From NCBI GenBank assembly GCA_026545765.1, contig CM048840.1:48100580-48164579 (forward strand): a stretch of 64,000 bases of DNA, given 5' to 3'. This document shows positions 18,716 through 30,065 of the stretch, piece after piece; position 1 is the first letter of the stretch; each line of letters starts with the position of its first letter. The position numbers and the translations under genes are program-made. Source of the DNA: Plantago major. Taxonomy: Eukaryota; Streptophyta; Magnoliopsida; Lamiales; Plantaginaceae. The notes below the pieces were generated by a model that was not told the DNA's origin, made no database searches, and worked only from the letters and a program-made list of their open reading frames with translations.

Positions 18716-20996
18716 GTGTTTGGTTGCAGATGTTTTGTTCTTAACAATGGAAAAGAATACTTGAGAACATTTCAACCAAAAGCAGATGAAGGAGTATTTC
18801 TTGGTTATTCTCTGAATAGAAAAGCCTACAAAATCTATAACAAAAGAACGCAAAAGATTGAAGAATCTGTTCATGTTGTCTTCTACGAAGGAAACAAGAA
18901 AGTACTTTTGAATGAAGAACACTCAGATAGGTTCAAAGAACTAATGATTAAAGATTCTGAAGAAGAATCCTCAAAAGAAAACTCTATCATTCACTTAGAG
19001 GATGAATCTGACGATGAAAAGCAACCATTGCTTAGTAACAACCAGATGACTCTAAGACATGATGAAGAATTTCCTATGACAATTCCAGAAATGGAACAGG
19101 TTACTGAGAACCTTCATCATGAAGAGGTTTCTGAGAATGGGATTGCTGAAAATCAAATTCGAGATCTCTCTAACACTGAAAAAGTGTCAGATATCCACGG
19201 CATTTTTCATGTGCCAGATATCTCAGATACTGCACAAGTATCCTATCAGGATCATATTGATTCACATTCAGATCAAAATGACATTGATCCTACTAGTTCA
19301 AAACCCATTATGAAATGGATAAGAAATCATCCTGCAAAGGATGTGATCGGTCCTTTAGACCAAGGAGTTAGAACTAGGAAAGCAATTGCTGACTCTCTTT
19401 ATGGATGTTTCATCTCAAATATTGAACCTAAAACTATAGAAGAAGCATTAAAGGATCAAGATTGGATCTCTGTAATGCAAGAAGAGTTGGATCAATTTGA
19501 GAGAAACAAAGTCTGGAAACTGGTTCCATTTGTTGATGGAATATCTGTAATTGGAACCAAGTGGGTTTTCAGAAATAAAATAAATGAGTCTGGTGAAATA
19601 ACCAGAAACAATGCAACGTTGGTTGCCAAGGGATTCACCCAGACAGCAGGACTAGATTTTGATGAGTCATATGCTATAGTTGCAAGATTGGACGCAATTA
19701 GACAATTTCTAGTCTTCGCAGCTCATAATGACTTTAAAGTTTATCATATGGATGTTAAAAGTTCATTCCTAAACGGTGAACTTGCTGAAGAAGTCTATGT
19801 TGAACATCCACCAGGCTTTGAGGTTTCCACAGAAAGTAGAATGGTTTATAAGCTTCAGAAAGGTCTGTATGGACTGAAACAGGCTCCGAGAGCATGGTAT
19901 GATACTTTAGCCAAATATTTGTTGGAAAGTTGCTACAAGAAAGGAGATGTTGATAAAACACTCTTTACTTTGAACTATAAAGGGAAACTACTTCTAGTTC
20001 AAGTATATGTTGATGACATTATATTTGGATCTAAAGACAAGCAACTTTGTGAAGACTTTGCCGAGCTCATGAAAAATAAATTTGAGATGAGCATGATGGG
20101 AGAATTAAACTACTTCCTAGGATTGCAAGTCAAGCAACTTAATGATGGAATTTTCATTAGTCAAACAAAGTATGCAGAGGATATGCTCAATAAGTTTAAT
20201 CTAATGCCTTCTGAAAAGAATGCTAAGATACCTATGAGCATTGGAACCAAAATGACCTATACTGAATCTGACAGGAGTGTTGAAGAACACAACTATAAGA
20301 AATTGATTGGGTCTCTACTGTACCGCACTACAAGTAGACCTGACATTCAATATGCAGTTGGAGTGTGTGCCAGATTTCAGACAAATCCAATGCAATCACA
20401 CTCCAACATTGCTATGAAAATATTAAGATATGTAAAGGGAACTGTAGAAGTTGGATTATGGTATCCAAAAGACAGTGGATTGAGTTTAGTTGTCTATTCT
20501 GATGCTGACTATGCTGGATCATTGCTTGATAGAAAAAGCACCTCAGGAACTTGTCAATTTCATGGTGCCAGATTAATATCATGGTTCAGCAAGAAACAAA
20601 ACTCAATTGCCACATCTACCACAATTCTTTTTTATTCTGTCCTTTTGGTTAAATCCTTTTGATTCTCATATTCGAAAGTTATATTGCTGCTGGGTGTTGT
20701 GCTTCACAGATATTGTGGATACAACAACAACTCAGAGATTATGAGATCAATGAAGAGAAATACTGATTTTCTGTCATAACACAAGTGCTATTGCAAGAAC
20801 AAAGCACATTGATGTTAGACACCACTTCATTAGAGACCATGTTGAAAAAGGCAATATAGAGATACTCAAGATTGGTAATGAAGACCAACTTGCAGATATC
20901 TTTACAAAGCCTTTGCAAGAATGCAGGTTCTTAACCTTGAGACATAGTCTTGGGTTAATGGAGCTACCAAAGGAACTGAAAAGTTCTAATCTCTGA
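18716..20996 (+). CDS. Copia-1 reverse transcriptase and RNase H region
   Basis: Begins with the integrase C-terminus (GCRCFVLNNGKEYLRTFQPK, EGVFLGYS). It has an acidic linker, then RVT_2-type reverse transcriptase: [43 protein letters not shown], and the catalytic YVDDIIFGS. RNase H follows with [18 protein letters not shown] and the region to about 20996. Reverse transcriptase copies element RNA in the particle. Transcript context: pol ends about 800 bases before the extra gene. Broken fossil. Confidence 0.87.
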
Positions 20997-21810
20997 GATA
21001 GGAACTTAGTATGATTGAGAAAGGAAAAAGGAGAGATAAGATATCTGGAACAGGAATCCAGAATATCAAAGACAAAATGTGAAACACATAGCAAAAAGAT
21101 ATCTGAGATGGGTACTCAGATATCAAAGATGAAAGAGTAAAATGGGTATTTGAAGATTTCTGAGACAGGTACTCAGATATCTAGATCACTTAGTGAGGGG
21201 GAACATAAGAGAAATGTGGTACAACTATATTCAGCCAACTACATCACTGGTGTTTTGTATCTTTCCATTTTTATGTTAAGTTACACACAATCTCTGAACT
21301 GACTACATAAGTCCACAGATTGTCCCCTAGTCACATAAAAGAGATGTGATTCAGAAAGCCTTACACCAAATTTCATTAATTGGGCACAATTACAATCACT
21401 GATTGTGATCATTGCTGAAGAAGCAATCATGACCCTTGCTGAAATAGGCATTTGATCTTAACAGATGAGATCAAATTCTCAGTAAAATAGTGGACTGTAA
21501 AAACATACGTGGCCCACTAAGCATTTAATGCAAAACGAATTGTACCCACGCCTAACTGCATTTGCACAGATACATATGTACAAAATCAATTTGTATGTAT
21601 ATGTCTATTGAGAGTAAGATGCTATATATTTAGGATTTTGGCAAAACAAATCACTTTCGCCTAATCCAACATTCTCACTTACACAGAAATAGAAAAAATC
21701 CTTCAAAGTTTTCTGCAAATCTCTGTTCTTCGCATAGTTATTCTGCAAAGAATCACTAAACTCACACCTTAATCTCTTCTCGTTTTTCAAAACTTTCACT
21801 ATTTAAAGAG
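20997..21810 (+). other. Copia-1 spacer between pol and the extra gene
   Basis: No ORF. The first 200 bases are crowded with AGATATCTGAG-type words, for example an imperfect inverted pair at 21097-21124. The last 350 bases match the corresponding region of Copia-2 (minus strand, about 45942-46290), including GCATTTAATG, CACGCCTA and the TATA block, and look like a promoter. Confidence 0.75.
21621..21645 (+). promoter_or_regulatory. Candidate internal promoter (TATA) of the Copia-1 extra gene
   Basis: GCTATATATTTAGG then ATTTTGGCAAAA, about 180 bases before the ATG at 21811. The same block (GCTATATATATAGG then ATTTGGGCAAAA) stands about 200 bases before the ATG of the Copia-2 extra gene. Its conservation in non-coding DNA at a fixed distance from the start supports a core promoter. 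Confidence 0.65.
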
Positions 21811-23758
21811 ATGGCTCCAAAACGTGCTTCTACCCAGAAATCCCAAGCTACTACATCTGGTACTGCTGAAAAGCAAGCACCAGTGATGGTCATAACAAAC
21901 AATCGGTTGATTGGAGAGTTCAATCCTGATCATTGGACTTCAAATCATAGGATGATTTTGGGTGGTGCCATGATTGAGGAATACCTCGTTGCTGCAATTG
22001 AAAACCAAGCTGATAGAAAGTGGATACTTGATATGCTTGAAAAGGCACAAATCAAGGGCTTTCTATCTGCTCTTCCCAGTGGAGTTTCTTCACTGGATGT
22101 CCTGGATTTTTACAACAACTCCACGATTATTTTCAAGTCTCTGAAGGCACTGAGACAGTGTCTATCAAGAATAAAGTCCAAGGACAAGAGATCCTGTTGG
22201 ACAAAACAGCTTTCTGTGAGCTGTTTGATCTTCAAAATCATGGAAAGGATTTTGAAATTGACACCAAGGATGAAGATCTCCTTGAGGGTGTCAAAAAGCT
22301 ATACAGTGATGTGTCTGATCTTGAAAAATCAGATACACCCATCGACTTCAAACTTGCTGACATCAGAACCAGACATCTGTTGGTTCACTAGGATGTGTTG
22401 GCATGTATCCTTCACAGATGCTTTGATGGTCTACAAGGAGGAGCTGACCAGATAAGGCAAGAACGCTGGATAATGATGTTCTTATTGAATCAAGAAAGCA
22501 AAAGGCTGGAAAACCCTTTTAATTGCGGGAAGTACGCCTTCATGAAATTTGTGAAGAAGATACAAGGCTTTGAGCCTAAAATCGTTAAGGGCCTTGCTGA
22601 GCCAAAAGCCACAGTAAGCTATAGACTGAAGATATGCTACTTACTAGAGTGCCTTGGCATTGAGCTCAGAGAGACGACAGACATTGCCAATAGTAACCTA
22701 CTCTACAAATATGAGTATACAAACATGATGAAAAAGGTTACTGCATCTCAGAAAGGTTCCAAGAAACGAAAGACTGATGAGGTATCTGAGGGTTCCGTTG
22801 CGACCACCAAGCCTAGAACTTCACGAAAGAAGTCTGCTGGCAAATCAGTAGACATACCCATTGTGGATATCGACTCTCAGATATCTGCCGCCACTATTGA
22901 TGAACTCATAAATGAAGATGAACTCATCAATGCTGCTAAGACTACAGCAGATGAACTCATCAATGCTTCTAAGACCACGACTAATGAACCCATCAATGCT
23001 GCAGAGTGCCTTGCTGATGAACTTATCAATGCTGGTAAAAGCAGTGATCTGCAGAAGCACCAGGGATTGTTGATAATTCAGTCCTAGATTTCGATGAGGA
23101 ATCTGAAGATGAGGTGGAATCCATAATCCCCAAGGTTGCTGAAAGAGCAACAAGTACAGAGGTTGCTGAGAGAGCAACTAGTTCAAAGGTTGCTGAAGAA
23201 GCAACTGTGTCCAAGGTCACTGGACAAAACACACCATCAGAGCATGTAGCACTTAAGCATATTGAAGATTCTCTAATGAGTGGCAACTTAGTGTTGGAGG
23301 ATACTGCCATTGCCTCAACACTTAGAAGTCTGTCTCAAGCAGATCTGGATAGGCCCCACGTAGCATCACCTTCTTCATCTAGATCAGAATCACCACACCA
23401 ACCACAACAGCTAATAGTGGATGCTGTTGAGATGATACTTAAGTTACAACATGAGATACCAACATCTTTCCTTGCTGAAGAAATTCCTGTAAAAGAACAG
23501 GTTCCCCAACTCAATGAAAGGGATCAAACTGAGGCATATGCTCAGAATGATCAACCAGGGGAAGCAACTGAGTTGCACACTCAGGAAAGGTCTGAAGTAC
23601 CTGAAACTTCAAACAAAGAAGCTGAAATGGAACAACACGACCAAAGCATAGAAGGGTCACAAGTTCCAGAGACCAATCAACCTGACACTGCTCAGGTAGC
23701 TGAATGGTTTAACTCTCTACTTGTGAAATTTTATGTTTATAAATCTTGTTACTTATAA
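21811..23758 (+). CDS. Copia-1 extra gene, N-terminal part (unrecognised)
   Basis: Start MAPKRASTQKSQATTSG parallels MAPKKMTTKNPKAASSAP in Copia-2, so the ATG is well supported. A globular region of about 300 residues follows, with LPSGVSSLDVLDFYNNS, then KVQGQEILLDKTAFCELFDL. The latter resembles loosely the 'V.G..I..D...F...F.L' pattern of putative plant transposon proteins. Next comes a basic stretch (KRKTDEVSEG, SRKKSAG) that could be a nuclear signal, and degenerate DELINAAKTT repeats (five or so copies near 22.90-23.03 kb). No signal peptide or membrane segment is evident, so I do not call it envelope. Function unknown. Broken fossil. Confidence 0.6.
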
Positions 23759-25200
23759 AAATTTCTTTGTTACAGGCTGAATTAGAAACACAACATCAAT
23801 AGGAAGCTGCAAAGTTTGCTTAGAATCTGAGAAGGAGGCTTCCATAGCCTCACCACCTAAGGAACAGGACCCTGTCTCACAGGTAGAAGAAAGTTCCGTA
23901 AGATATAACATCTCAGATATGTGCTTTATACACTTGAATGATACTAAAGTGTTTGTTTCTAATAGGCTCCAACTGAGAAGAAAAATGGAGAGACGGAAAA
24001 GTTTATCTCTTCAGAGAAGAATCCAGAGACTTCCAAGGTCTCTGAGAAACAAGTATCTGAACCTTCTGCAGAGAAGGTATTTCATTCAGATACCTATAAT
24101 CTTCAAAGAAAAATCTCTGATCATTTTTCTCAAACTAACACTTTCTGCTTATAGGTTCAAAAAGAAGTAGAAGTTCCTGGGGAATTGCCCACTCAATCCT
24201 TGCAACCAATGGAAATTGATGAGGCATCAAAGCTTTCATCACAAGAAAAACTTCCAGAGACTGCACAAGTCTATGATAGACAAGTATCTGAGCCTCCTGA
24301 TGTGGAGGTAATTGACTTCTCAGATAACTAAAATTGTCTAACGTAGTTTTCTTGCTCAAATTTTCAAAGTGTTATGTTTTTAATCTCATGTTCAAGCAGA
24401 AAGAAAGATCACTGAGGATCAGGCTTCCCAGTCTCCTCCTCATATCCAGATATCTGAGGCACCTGGAACCTCAGTAGTCAAGTCATCTGAGCCTGTCACA
24501 TATGTAACTCAGATACCTTTCTACTCTAAAAGCCCAGATATCTACTAAAGTTTTGAAACTAATTCAGAACTCTTTCTTTCAGGCTCAAACAAGTGCCACT
24601 AAGGTCCTTGTTGATGAGAATAAGGACCTGCTTCCTTTCTTCAAGGAATACACTTTGCCAAAGCACCTAAAATGCTTCAAGAAATGGCAAAATCTTAGAT
24701 GCTCTGATCTATCTGAGATCATTAAGGTTACTGATCACCCCATAAGGAGAGCACGAGCCCTTTACTTGGAAAATTATGTCCTGCTATGTTTCCCACTGAA
24801 CAATACTCTTTTGGAACATTAATGCATAAGGACTTCGTCAAGTAAGTGGCCAAAAAGCTTATTCAAGCTTTTAACTAAGCAGATGGTCAGACCAGAATGC
24901 AGATGGCATTCAAGCCTATTTTGCCCCAGACTCTACAATTCATACCTTCTGAGCAAGAGGAAGTTAATGGGCAAATGGTCTGGTCTTCTGAACATCAAAA
25001 GGATGATGATGATGCCCCTGCACCAGGGAAAGGAGGGATTGCAAAAGGAAACAATGCCTCAGTTTCTGAAAAGCACACCGAGAGGACTTCACAAAATTCC
25101 CCTCCTCCATCTCCTCAAAAATTTACCCATCCATCTCCCCAACAAAAAGACTATACTGAACAAGTAGTTAAGCACTCTGAGGACAACACTTAGAAAATAT
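23759..25200 (+). other. Copia-1 extra gene, middle part with exon-like blocks
   Basis: Short coding-like blocks rich in Pro, Glu, Ser and Gln (such as VSEPSAEKV-type text) separated by AT-rich gaps. The gaps end in CAG or TAG after T-rich stretches (for example near 23776, 24153 and 24582), like plant 3' splice sites. Copia-2 shows the same alternation at about 43.6-44.6 kb. This suggests a multi-exon gene, which I infer rather than see proven. Confidence 0.5.
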
Positions 25201-27581
25201 TTGGATGCACAAGCCAGAGTTGCTCAACTCAAACAACTGTTGGAGGAAGAACAACAACTAAATCTTCAACTGGAAGAGAAGATAGTTGAATCCAAAGCAA
25301 AGCTCCAAAAAATTAAAGATCAAACAATCAAGGAAATGGAAGCTTATGCTGAAATGAAAGAACTCCAGCTTGCTGTTCAGGCAATTGCTGAGGAATTAGA
25401 TACTGAGCAAGTATCTGAAGACAAGCATGATGCTAAGGCTGCATTACCAAAAGATGTACCATCCTCCTCACTGAAAAGAAAGAAGACCATCTCTGAGATG
25501 GTTGCTGGACTAGAAAACATTGATGAAAATGTCCAACAGGATGAAGATCACTGGGCTGATGACTCAGATGATGAAGAAGACAAAGCATTGGCAGAACACC
25601 ACAATGAACACTTAGCGGTTTCTCATTTGAAAAGGAAGCTGATTGCTCCTGAAATCTTCAGCAAGCTGCCAAATGTCAACTCCAATGAATACTTGAACAG
25701 ATATCAAGTACTGGCTAAATTGAAAAAGGAGTTGCCTTCTCAAGATAAAGCCGCCATTACATCAGTCCCTGCAGAAATGAAGACATTCACTGAGCTCATC
25801 ACTCAGAGAACAACCAGCTGGTCGTTGCTCCAAAAGACCTACGCATGGTTAGGGATGATGACCAAAACTTGGCTGCAAAATCCTTTGAAGAGGCTAGCTA
25901 TGCTGCTGGAAAAGCAGATGCTATTCACGGCCCACTAGCAGAGCTCACTGATAAGGAAACAGGTCTTATCAAACAAAATCAGGAGCTCATGGCTAATCTG
26001 GAAAAGTTGTTTGCTGCTTACAGCTATCTGCAAGGTAACTTTGACTCCCTTTCAGAATCCTTTGTGATTCTTAGTCAGTCAACAATGACTAAGGGGGAAG
26101 AATTTCAAGGTGCTCACAGAGGAAGAGGAAGAGGAAATAAAAGAAAATCTGAACAACCACCTCTTAGAATAAATGAGCCCTCCTCCAGTCAGACTGCTCT
26201 ACAGATAATGGCCACTACTCAGCAACTTCCTGAAAAAGGAATGACAACAAGGGCCAGGGCACAGAGACCTCCAAGGGGTACCAAGGCTCCAAGGAGAAGA
26301 CAAGTGATAGGGGTTGATGAGTCTTATGATGATGAAGAAGAAGAAGAAGAAGAAGAAGAAGAAGAAGAAGAAGAAGAAGAAGAAGAAGAAGAAGAAGAAG
26401 AAGAAGAAGAAGAAGAAGAAGAAGAAGAAGAAGAAGAAGAAGAAGAAGAAGAAGAAGAAGAAGAAGAAGAAGAAGAAGAAGAAGAAGAAGAAGAAGAAGA
26501 AGAAGAAGAAGAAGAAGAAGAAGAAGAAGAAGAAGAAGAAGAAGAAGAAGAAGAAGAAGAAGAAGAAGAAGAAGAAGAAGAAGAAGAAGAAGAAGAAGAA
26601 GAAGAAGAAGAAGAAGAAGAAGAAGAAGAAGAAGAAGAAGAAGAAGAAGAAGAAGAAGAAGAAGAAGAAGGCCAAATCAAATCCCAGGGCAGTAAAGAAT
26701 GCTGCAAATCACCTAACAAGAGAAATCTGGAAGATGATGATGAAGATGAGGATGAAGATGAAGCTCCTCTTCACATAAAAAGAAGAAAGGTTGATAACCT
26801 ATCTGAGCCCATAATTGCAAAGCCTTTGGCAGCTAAAAAACCCTCTGGAAATACCAAGTCAATCCAGGGTGGTTCTTCAAGATATCCCCCAAGGGAGAAT
26901 TCAAGACAAAGGAGGAACAGGCTGAGAGCTGAACAAAGAAAACTTCAACTACCACTCAGGCCTGAAGAAGCCAAGATTGAGTATGTGAAGACCAACAATG
27001 ACTCCTCTGTCTACAGATGCATTAATCAAAAGAATGGCTACTGGATTCTGGAACTCAATCACTTACTGGTAAATGAAAAATTTCCAGAACCAATCCATAA
27101 ACAGCTCATGGCATGGAGAAAAGACAAGCCAATCTTGATTAATACCAACCACATCAAAGCCCGGTTGGATTTTGAAGTAATCAAGAGAATAGAAGCCATG
27201 AAAAAGGACCTCTCTGATGATTGTCTGTATGGAAAGCTAGATGATGTGCACAGAATTCCCAACATCACTGGAACAAGCACAAGAGCAAGACTTGCTGTGG
27301 AACCCTATGAGTCTTTCTACATCACTGAAGAACAATACAAGGGTGACATCAGATATCTGAAGATCATATATGAATACTTCAAGCTATTAGATATCAGAAT
27401 TGAGCATTCCTGGAAATGGGGAAAGTATCTGTGGGTCAAACAATTTTCCAAGAAGAATCCCACAAAAACCTACAAGGAAGTTTGTGGATTTGCCAGAAAC
27501 ATTAAGATGATAGTCAGGACTTTGCTCTTTGACTGCTCAGATGATATCAAAGGGTTTGGGGATAGGGAATCTGCAAATTGA
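25201..27581 (+). CDS. Copia-1 extra gene, C-terminal part with poly-Glu tract
   Basis: A coiled-coil segment (LKQLLEEEQQLNLQLEEKI) is followed by an acidic linker, a helical block ending SYLQGNFDSLSESFVILSQS, then an Arg/Lys-rich stretch (HRGRGRGNKRKS). Next come the long poly-Glu run encoded by 26334-26669, a basic stretch (HIKRRKVDN, RQRRNRLRAEQRKLQ) and a final globular domain with VYRCINQKNGYWILELNHLL and YNWYLKIIYEYF-like helices. The last domain is conserved in Copia-2 (YRCILNKRGYWILELQHLL), which shows that it is a real protein module. I do not recognise the family. Broken fossil. Confidence 0.6.
26334..26669 (+). repeat. (GAA)112 perfect trinucleotide tract
   Basis: 336 bases of uninterrupted GAA in the frame of the extra gene, giving 112 consecutive Glu codons without a single GAG. 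Perfect purity over this length points to recent expansion (or assembly collapse/extension). Copia-2 has only a short, impure acidic stretch at the same place (about 41.64-41.74 kb). GAA:TTC tracts can form triplex DNA. Confidence 0.95.
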
Positions 27582-27963
27582 TCCATAGATCTGCTGATTG
27601 AAGACTTGAAGTTTTGAAGACTTGAAGACTAGTTTATTAGGATGTCTACTTGGAGCTTGGTTACTCCTGTTGTCCTAGTTAACTATGTATTTTGTATCTT
27701 GCTGATTGTGCTTTACTGTTTTATCATTGTAAAAGTTATTTGTAAACTTTACTTGTAACATATCTGATGAACCTACTCTCAGATATCAATCTATTGTCAG
27801 CAAACATCACACCTTGTGATTTGGTTGATGTTTACTTTCTGCACTTAATTAAAATAAATTGAAAAGATCATAAGAAATGATTTAAGTGTTAGATTGTTCC
27901 CTCTTCCAAGTTGTAATAGGTTTTAAAGATAGTCATCGTTGACTGATCAAAAAGGGGGAAATT
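27582..27963 (+). other. Copia-1 3' non-coding region and polypurine tract
   Basis: A short untranslated stretch with AT-rich sequence and several TGTAA words, ending in the polypurine tract AAAAAGGGGGAAAT (27948-27963) immediately before the LTR. The tract primes plus-strand DNA synthesis. Confidence 0.85.
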
Positions 27964-29598
27964 TGTTAGGAATATCTATTTAGATTTTGATTAGCAACCT
28001 AATGACTTATCTTAGCACAGAAAGGTGGTTAGTACTCTTGGTTCACTTAAACACTGTAAAAGAGGAAAATCACTAAGTATGATAGTCTAGCAAATCTTGT
28101 ATAGGATGTTAGGTCTCTAAATGTAATTTTTATATCTTTGAAGAAGACCAAGAAGAAGGCATCCAACAGTAGAGTTCAACAAATTTAAAGATTTGAAGAC
28201 TGCACAAGATTGCTGAAGACAAAGGTCATCAGATACCTATGTCCAGATATCTTGAATAAACAAGTGTTTTTCAATAAACAAGTTTTGCAAAAAGATATCT
28301 GAGAACGCAAGGTTTCTGAACGAGGAAAAGTGCCCACAGATATCTACACTCAGTTACCCTGGATAAAACTGTGTTTCTTGGAAACAATGTTTCAACACGT
28401 ATCTGGAGATGAGAAGGTCTCTGGAAAGGGACATGCAATGCTTCAGAAAGCGTGCATAGTTCCATTGGCACTACAGGACAAAAATAATACAATGCAATAA
28501 ATGCGCAGACAGAGACATCTGAAAAAAATGAGGAAATCTCTGAAAAGAGACAACATCTTCTGCAGTACTATTTTTATATCTCAATAGTTTGAATTTCATT
28601 AAGCCGAATGGATACTATTCAAACGACATGATTTTCAACTATAAATATCATCACTTAGAATGCTTGAAATACACACACTGAACTCACTGAAAATACCAAG
28701 CTTCTCTGATAATGCAACTAGTGGTATCTTTCTCTCAAGCATAAAAGCCTTCAACATACTTATTCTTCAGCTTACAGTTGCGACTAAGCTCTTGAATTCT
28801 AAGTAGCACGAAAGTTCTAAGTGTCATGATCCTTAACAAGCATTGCTATGTGTGAAGGAGTTGAATCAAAAGATCAAGTATCTGAGATTCATTCTCTAGA
28901 ACATTTATCATAGACTTGGGTCAGTAAAGAACATATCACCACACATTCTGAAGTGTGTTAAGTGACTCTTGTTCAAGAAGGTAGTATTACATAACTGTAG
29001 AAGTTATTAATCTACCAAACCTGACAAACTACCTTAACCAACACCTTAAACAGTGTGGAGTACAGGAAGTACTTAGTTTGAGAAACTAAGGAATAACTCC
29101 AAGGTTACTGAGCATAGGAAGTACTTAGTTTGGGAAACTAAGGAATAGCTCAAAAGGTTTCTGAGTACAGGAAGTACTTGGCTAAGAAAGCCGGGGAATA
29201 ACTCAGGGGGAAAACTTGGTTGGGAACCTACTGTATTTAGGAATCGAGAGAAGATATTTGTAAGGTGAACTCAATTATCTGTCTTAGTGGATTCTAGGTC
29301 TGAGAAAGGCCGAAGTGGATTAGTTGAAGGATTACGCCACGTTCAGATATCACTATAAAGATCAGCGTTATTTACTTTCTGCAGTTTATTACTTGCTTTA
29401 TTTATCTTGCTGAGTATTTACACATATCTTGCTGAGCATGTGCACTTATCAAAGAAAAGTCTTCCGCTCTCTGAAATTAAGTATCAGATTTCTTCACAGA
29501 TATCTGAGAAATTGTGTTTATCGACAAAAGTTGCAAAAGACTATTCACCCACCCCCCCCCCCTCTAGTCTTTTCCCTTTGTCGTTATCTGGACCAACA
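27964..29598 (+). repeat. Copia-1 3' LTR
   Basis: 1.64 kb partner of 13287-14917. A TATA-type CTATAAATA lies at 28639-28647; tandem hairpin repeats at about 29055-29215; C-rich tract at 29548-29563. Followed by the CCCAT duplication at 29599-29603. Confidence 0.93.
29055..29215. repeat. Three tandem 50-base repeats in Copia-1 3' LTR
   Basis: Counterpart of 14376-14530, each unit with GTACTTAG, TTTGGGAAACTAAGG or a GAAAGCC variant. Confidence 0.85.
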
Positions 29599-29603
29599 CC
29601 CAT
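29599..29603. repeat. Target-site duplication CCCAT, right copy
   Basis: Identical to 13282-13286; Tat-A integrase sequence resumes here. Confidence 0.93.
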
Positions 29604-30065
29604 TGATCAAACGGACATGCTATGATTGACGGAATCATAGGGTTTGTAGGGCGCTGAGGAATGTTGGCATAGTACTGACAATCATCACATGCTCGAGCAA
29701 AGTTCGAAGCATCCTTATCAATTGTTGGCCAGTAATAGCCTTGCCTTATGACTTTCTGAGCTAAAGCTCGGCCTCCTGAGTGACTCCCACAACTCCCACT
29801 ATGAATCTCTTCCAAAACAGTTTTAGCCTCTTGAGGTCCGAGGCATTTTAAGTGAGTTCCACTGAAAGTCTTCTTATAGAGATCTTGCCCAAGGATAAAA
29901 TATCTAGTGGCTCTGCAAAAGACCCTCCTTGCTTCCTTTGGATCTGACGGCAAAGACTCGTCCTTGAGGTAATTGAAGATGTCTGTCATCCAAGTCTGTT
30001 CAGTGCTTAAAAGCAAGATGTGCATTTCCGGACTCATGAGTGAAGAAGTCCTAAGAGTCAATAGG
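29604..30065 (-). CDS. Tat-A integrase N-terminal zinc-finger region
   Basis: Minus strand: HSGSCGSHSGGRALAQKVI, RQGYYWPTIDKDA, CDDCQYYANIPQRPTNPMI. This is the HHCC zinc-binding domain of Ty3/gypsy integrase (integrase_H2C2). Copia-1 inserted between this domain and the catalytic core. The match to Tat-B at 57.8-58.0 kb is close. Confidence 0.82.

Larger units (their letters stand above)
13287..29598 (+). mobile_element. Copia-1: giant SIRE/Maximus-like Ty1/copia element
   Basis: 16.3 kb between CCCAT duplications. LTRs 13287-14917 and 27964-29598 (TGTTAGGAATATC...GGACCAACA), initiator-Met primer-binding site, polypurine tract AAAAAGGGGGAAAT, gag with CCHC knuckle, pol in Ty1/copia order (protease, integrase, reverse transcriptase, RNase H), then about 6 kb holding an extra gene with its own TATA region. 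Long LTRs, initiator-Met priming and a 3' extra ORF fit the SIRE/Maximus clade. The size is well above the usual 8-11 kb for that clade. LTRs differ by about five percent by eye (about 20 of the first 390 bases), so perhaps two million years old. Structurally complete; coding region broken in a handful of places. Confidence 0.92.

Noticed and set aside
26199-26778. Long poly-Phe, poly-Ser and poly-Lys open frames over the GAA tract
   Set aside because: They are the other frames and strand of a trinucleotide repeat, not genes.
21811-27581. Calling the copia extra gene an envelope gene
   Set aside because: No signal peptide, membrane segment or glycosylation-rich ectodomain pattern is apparent; its basic and coiled-coil character fits a nucleic-acid-associated protein better.
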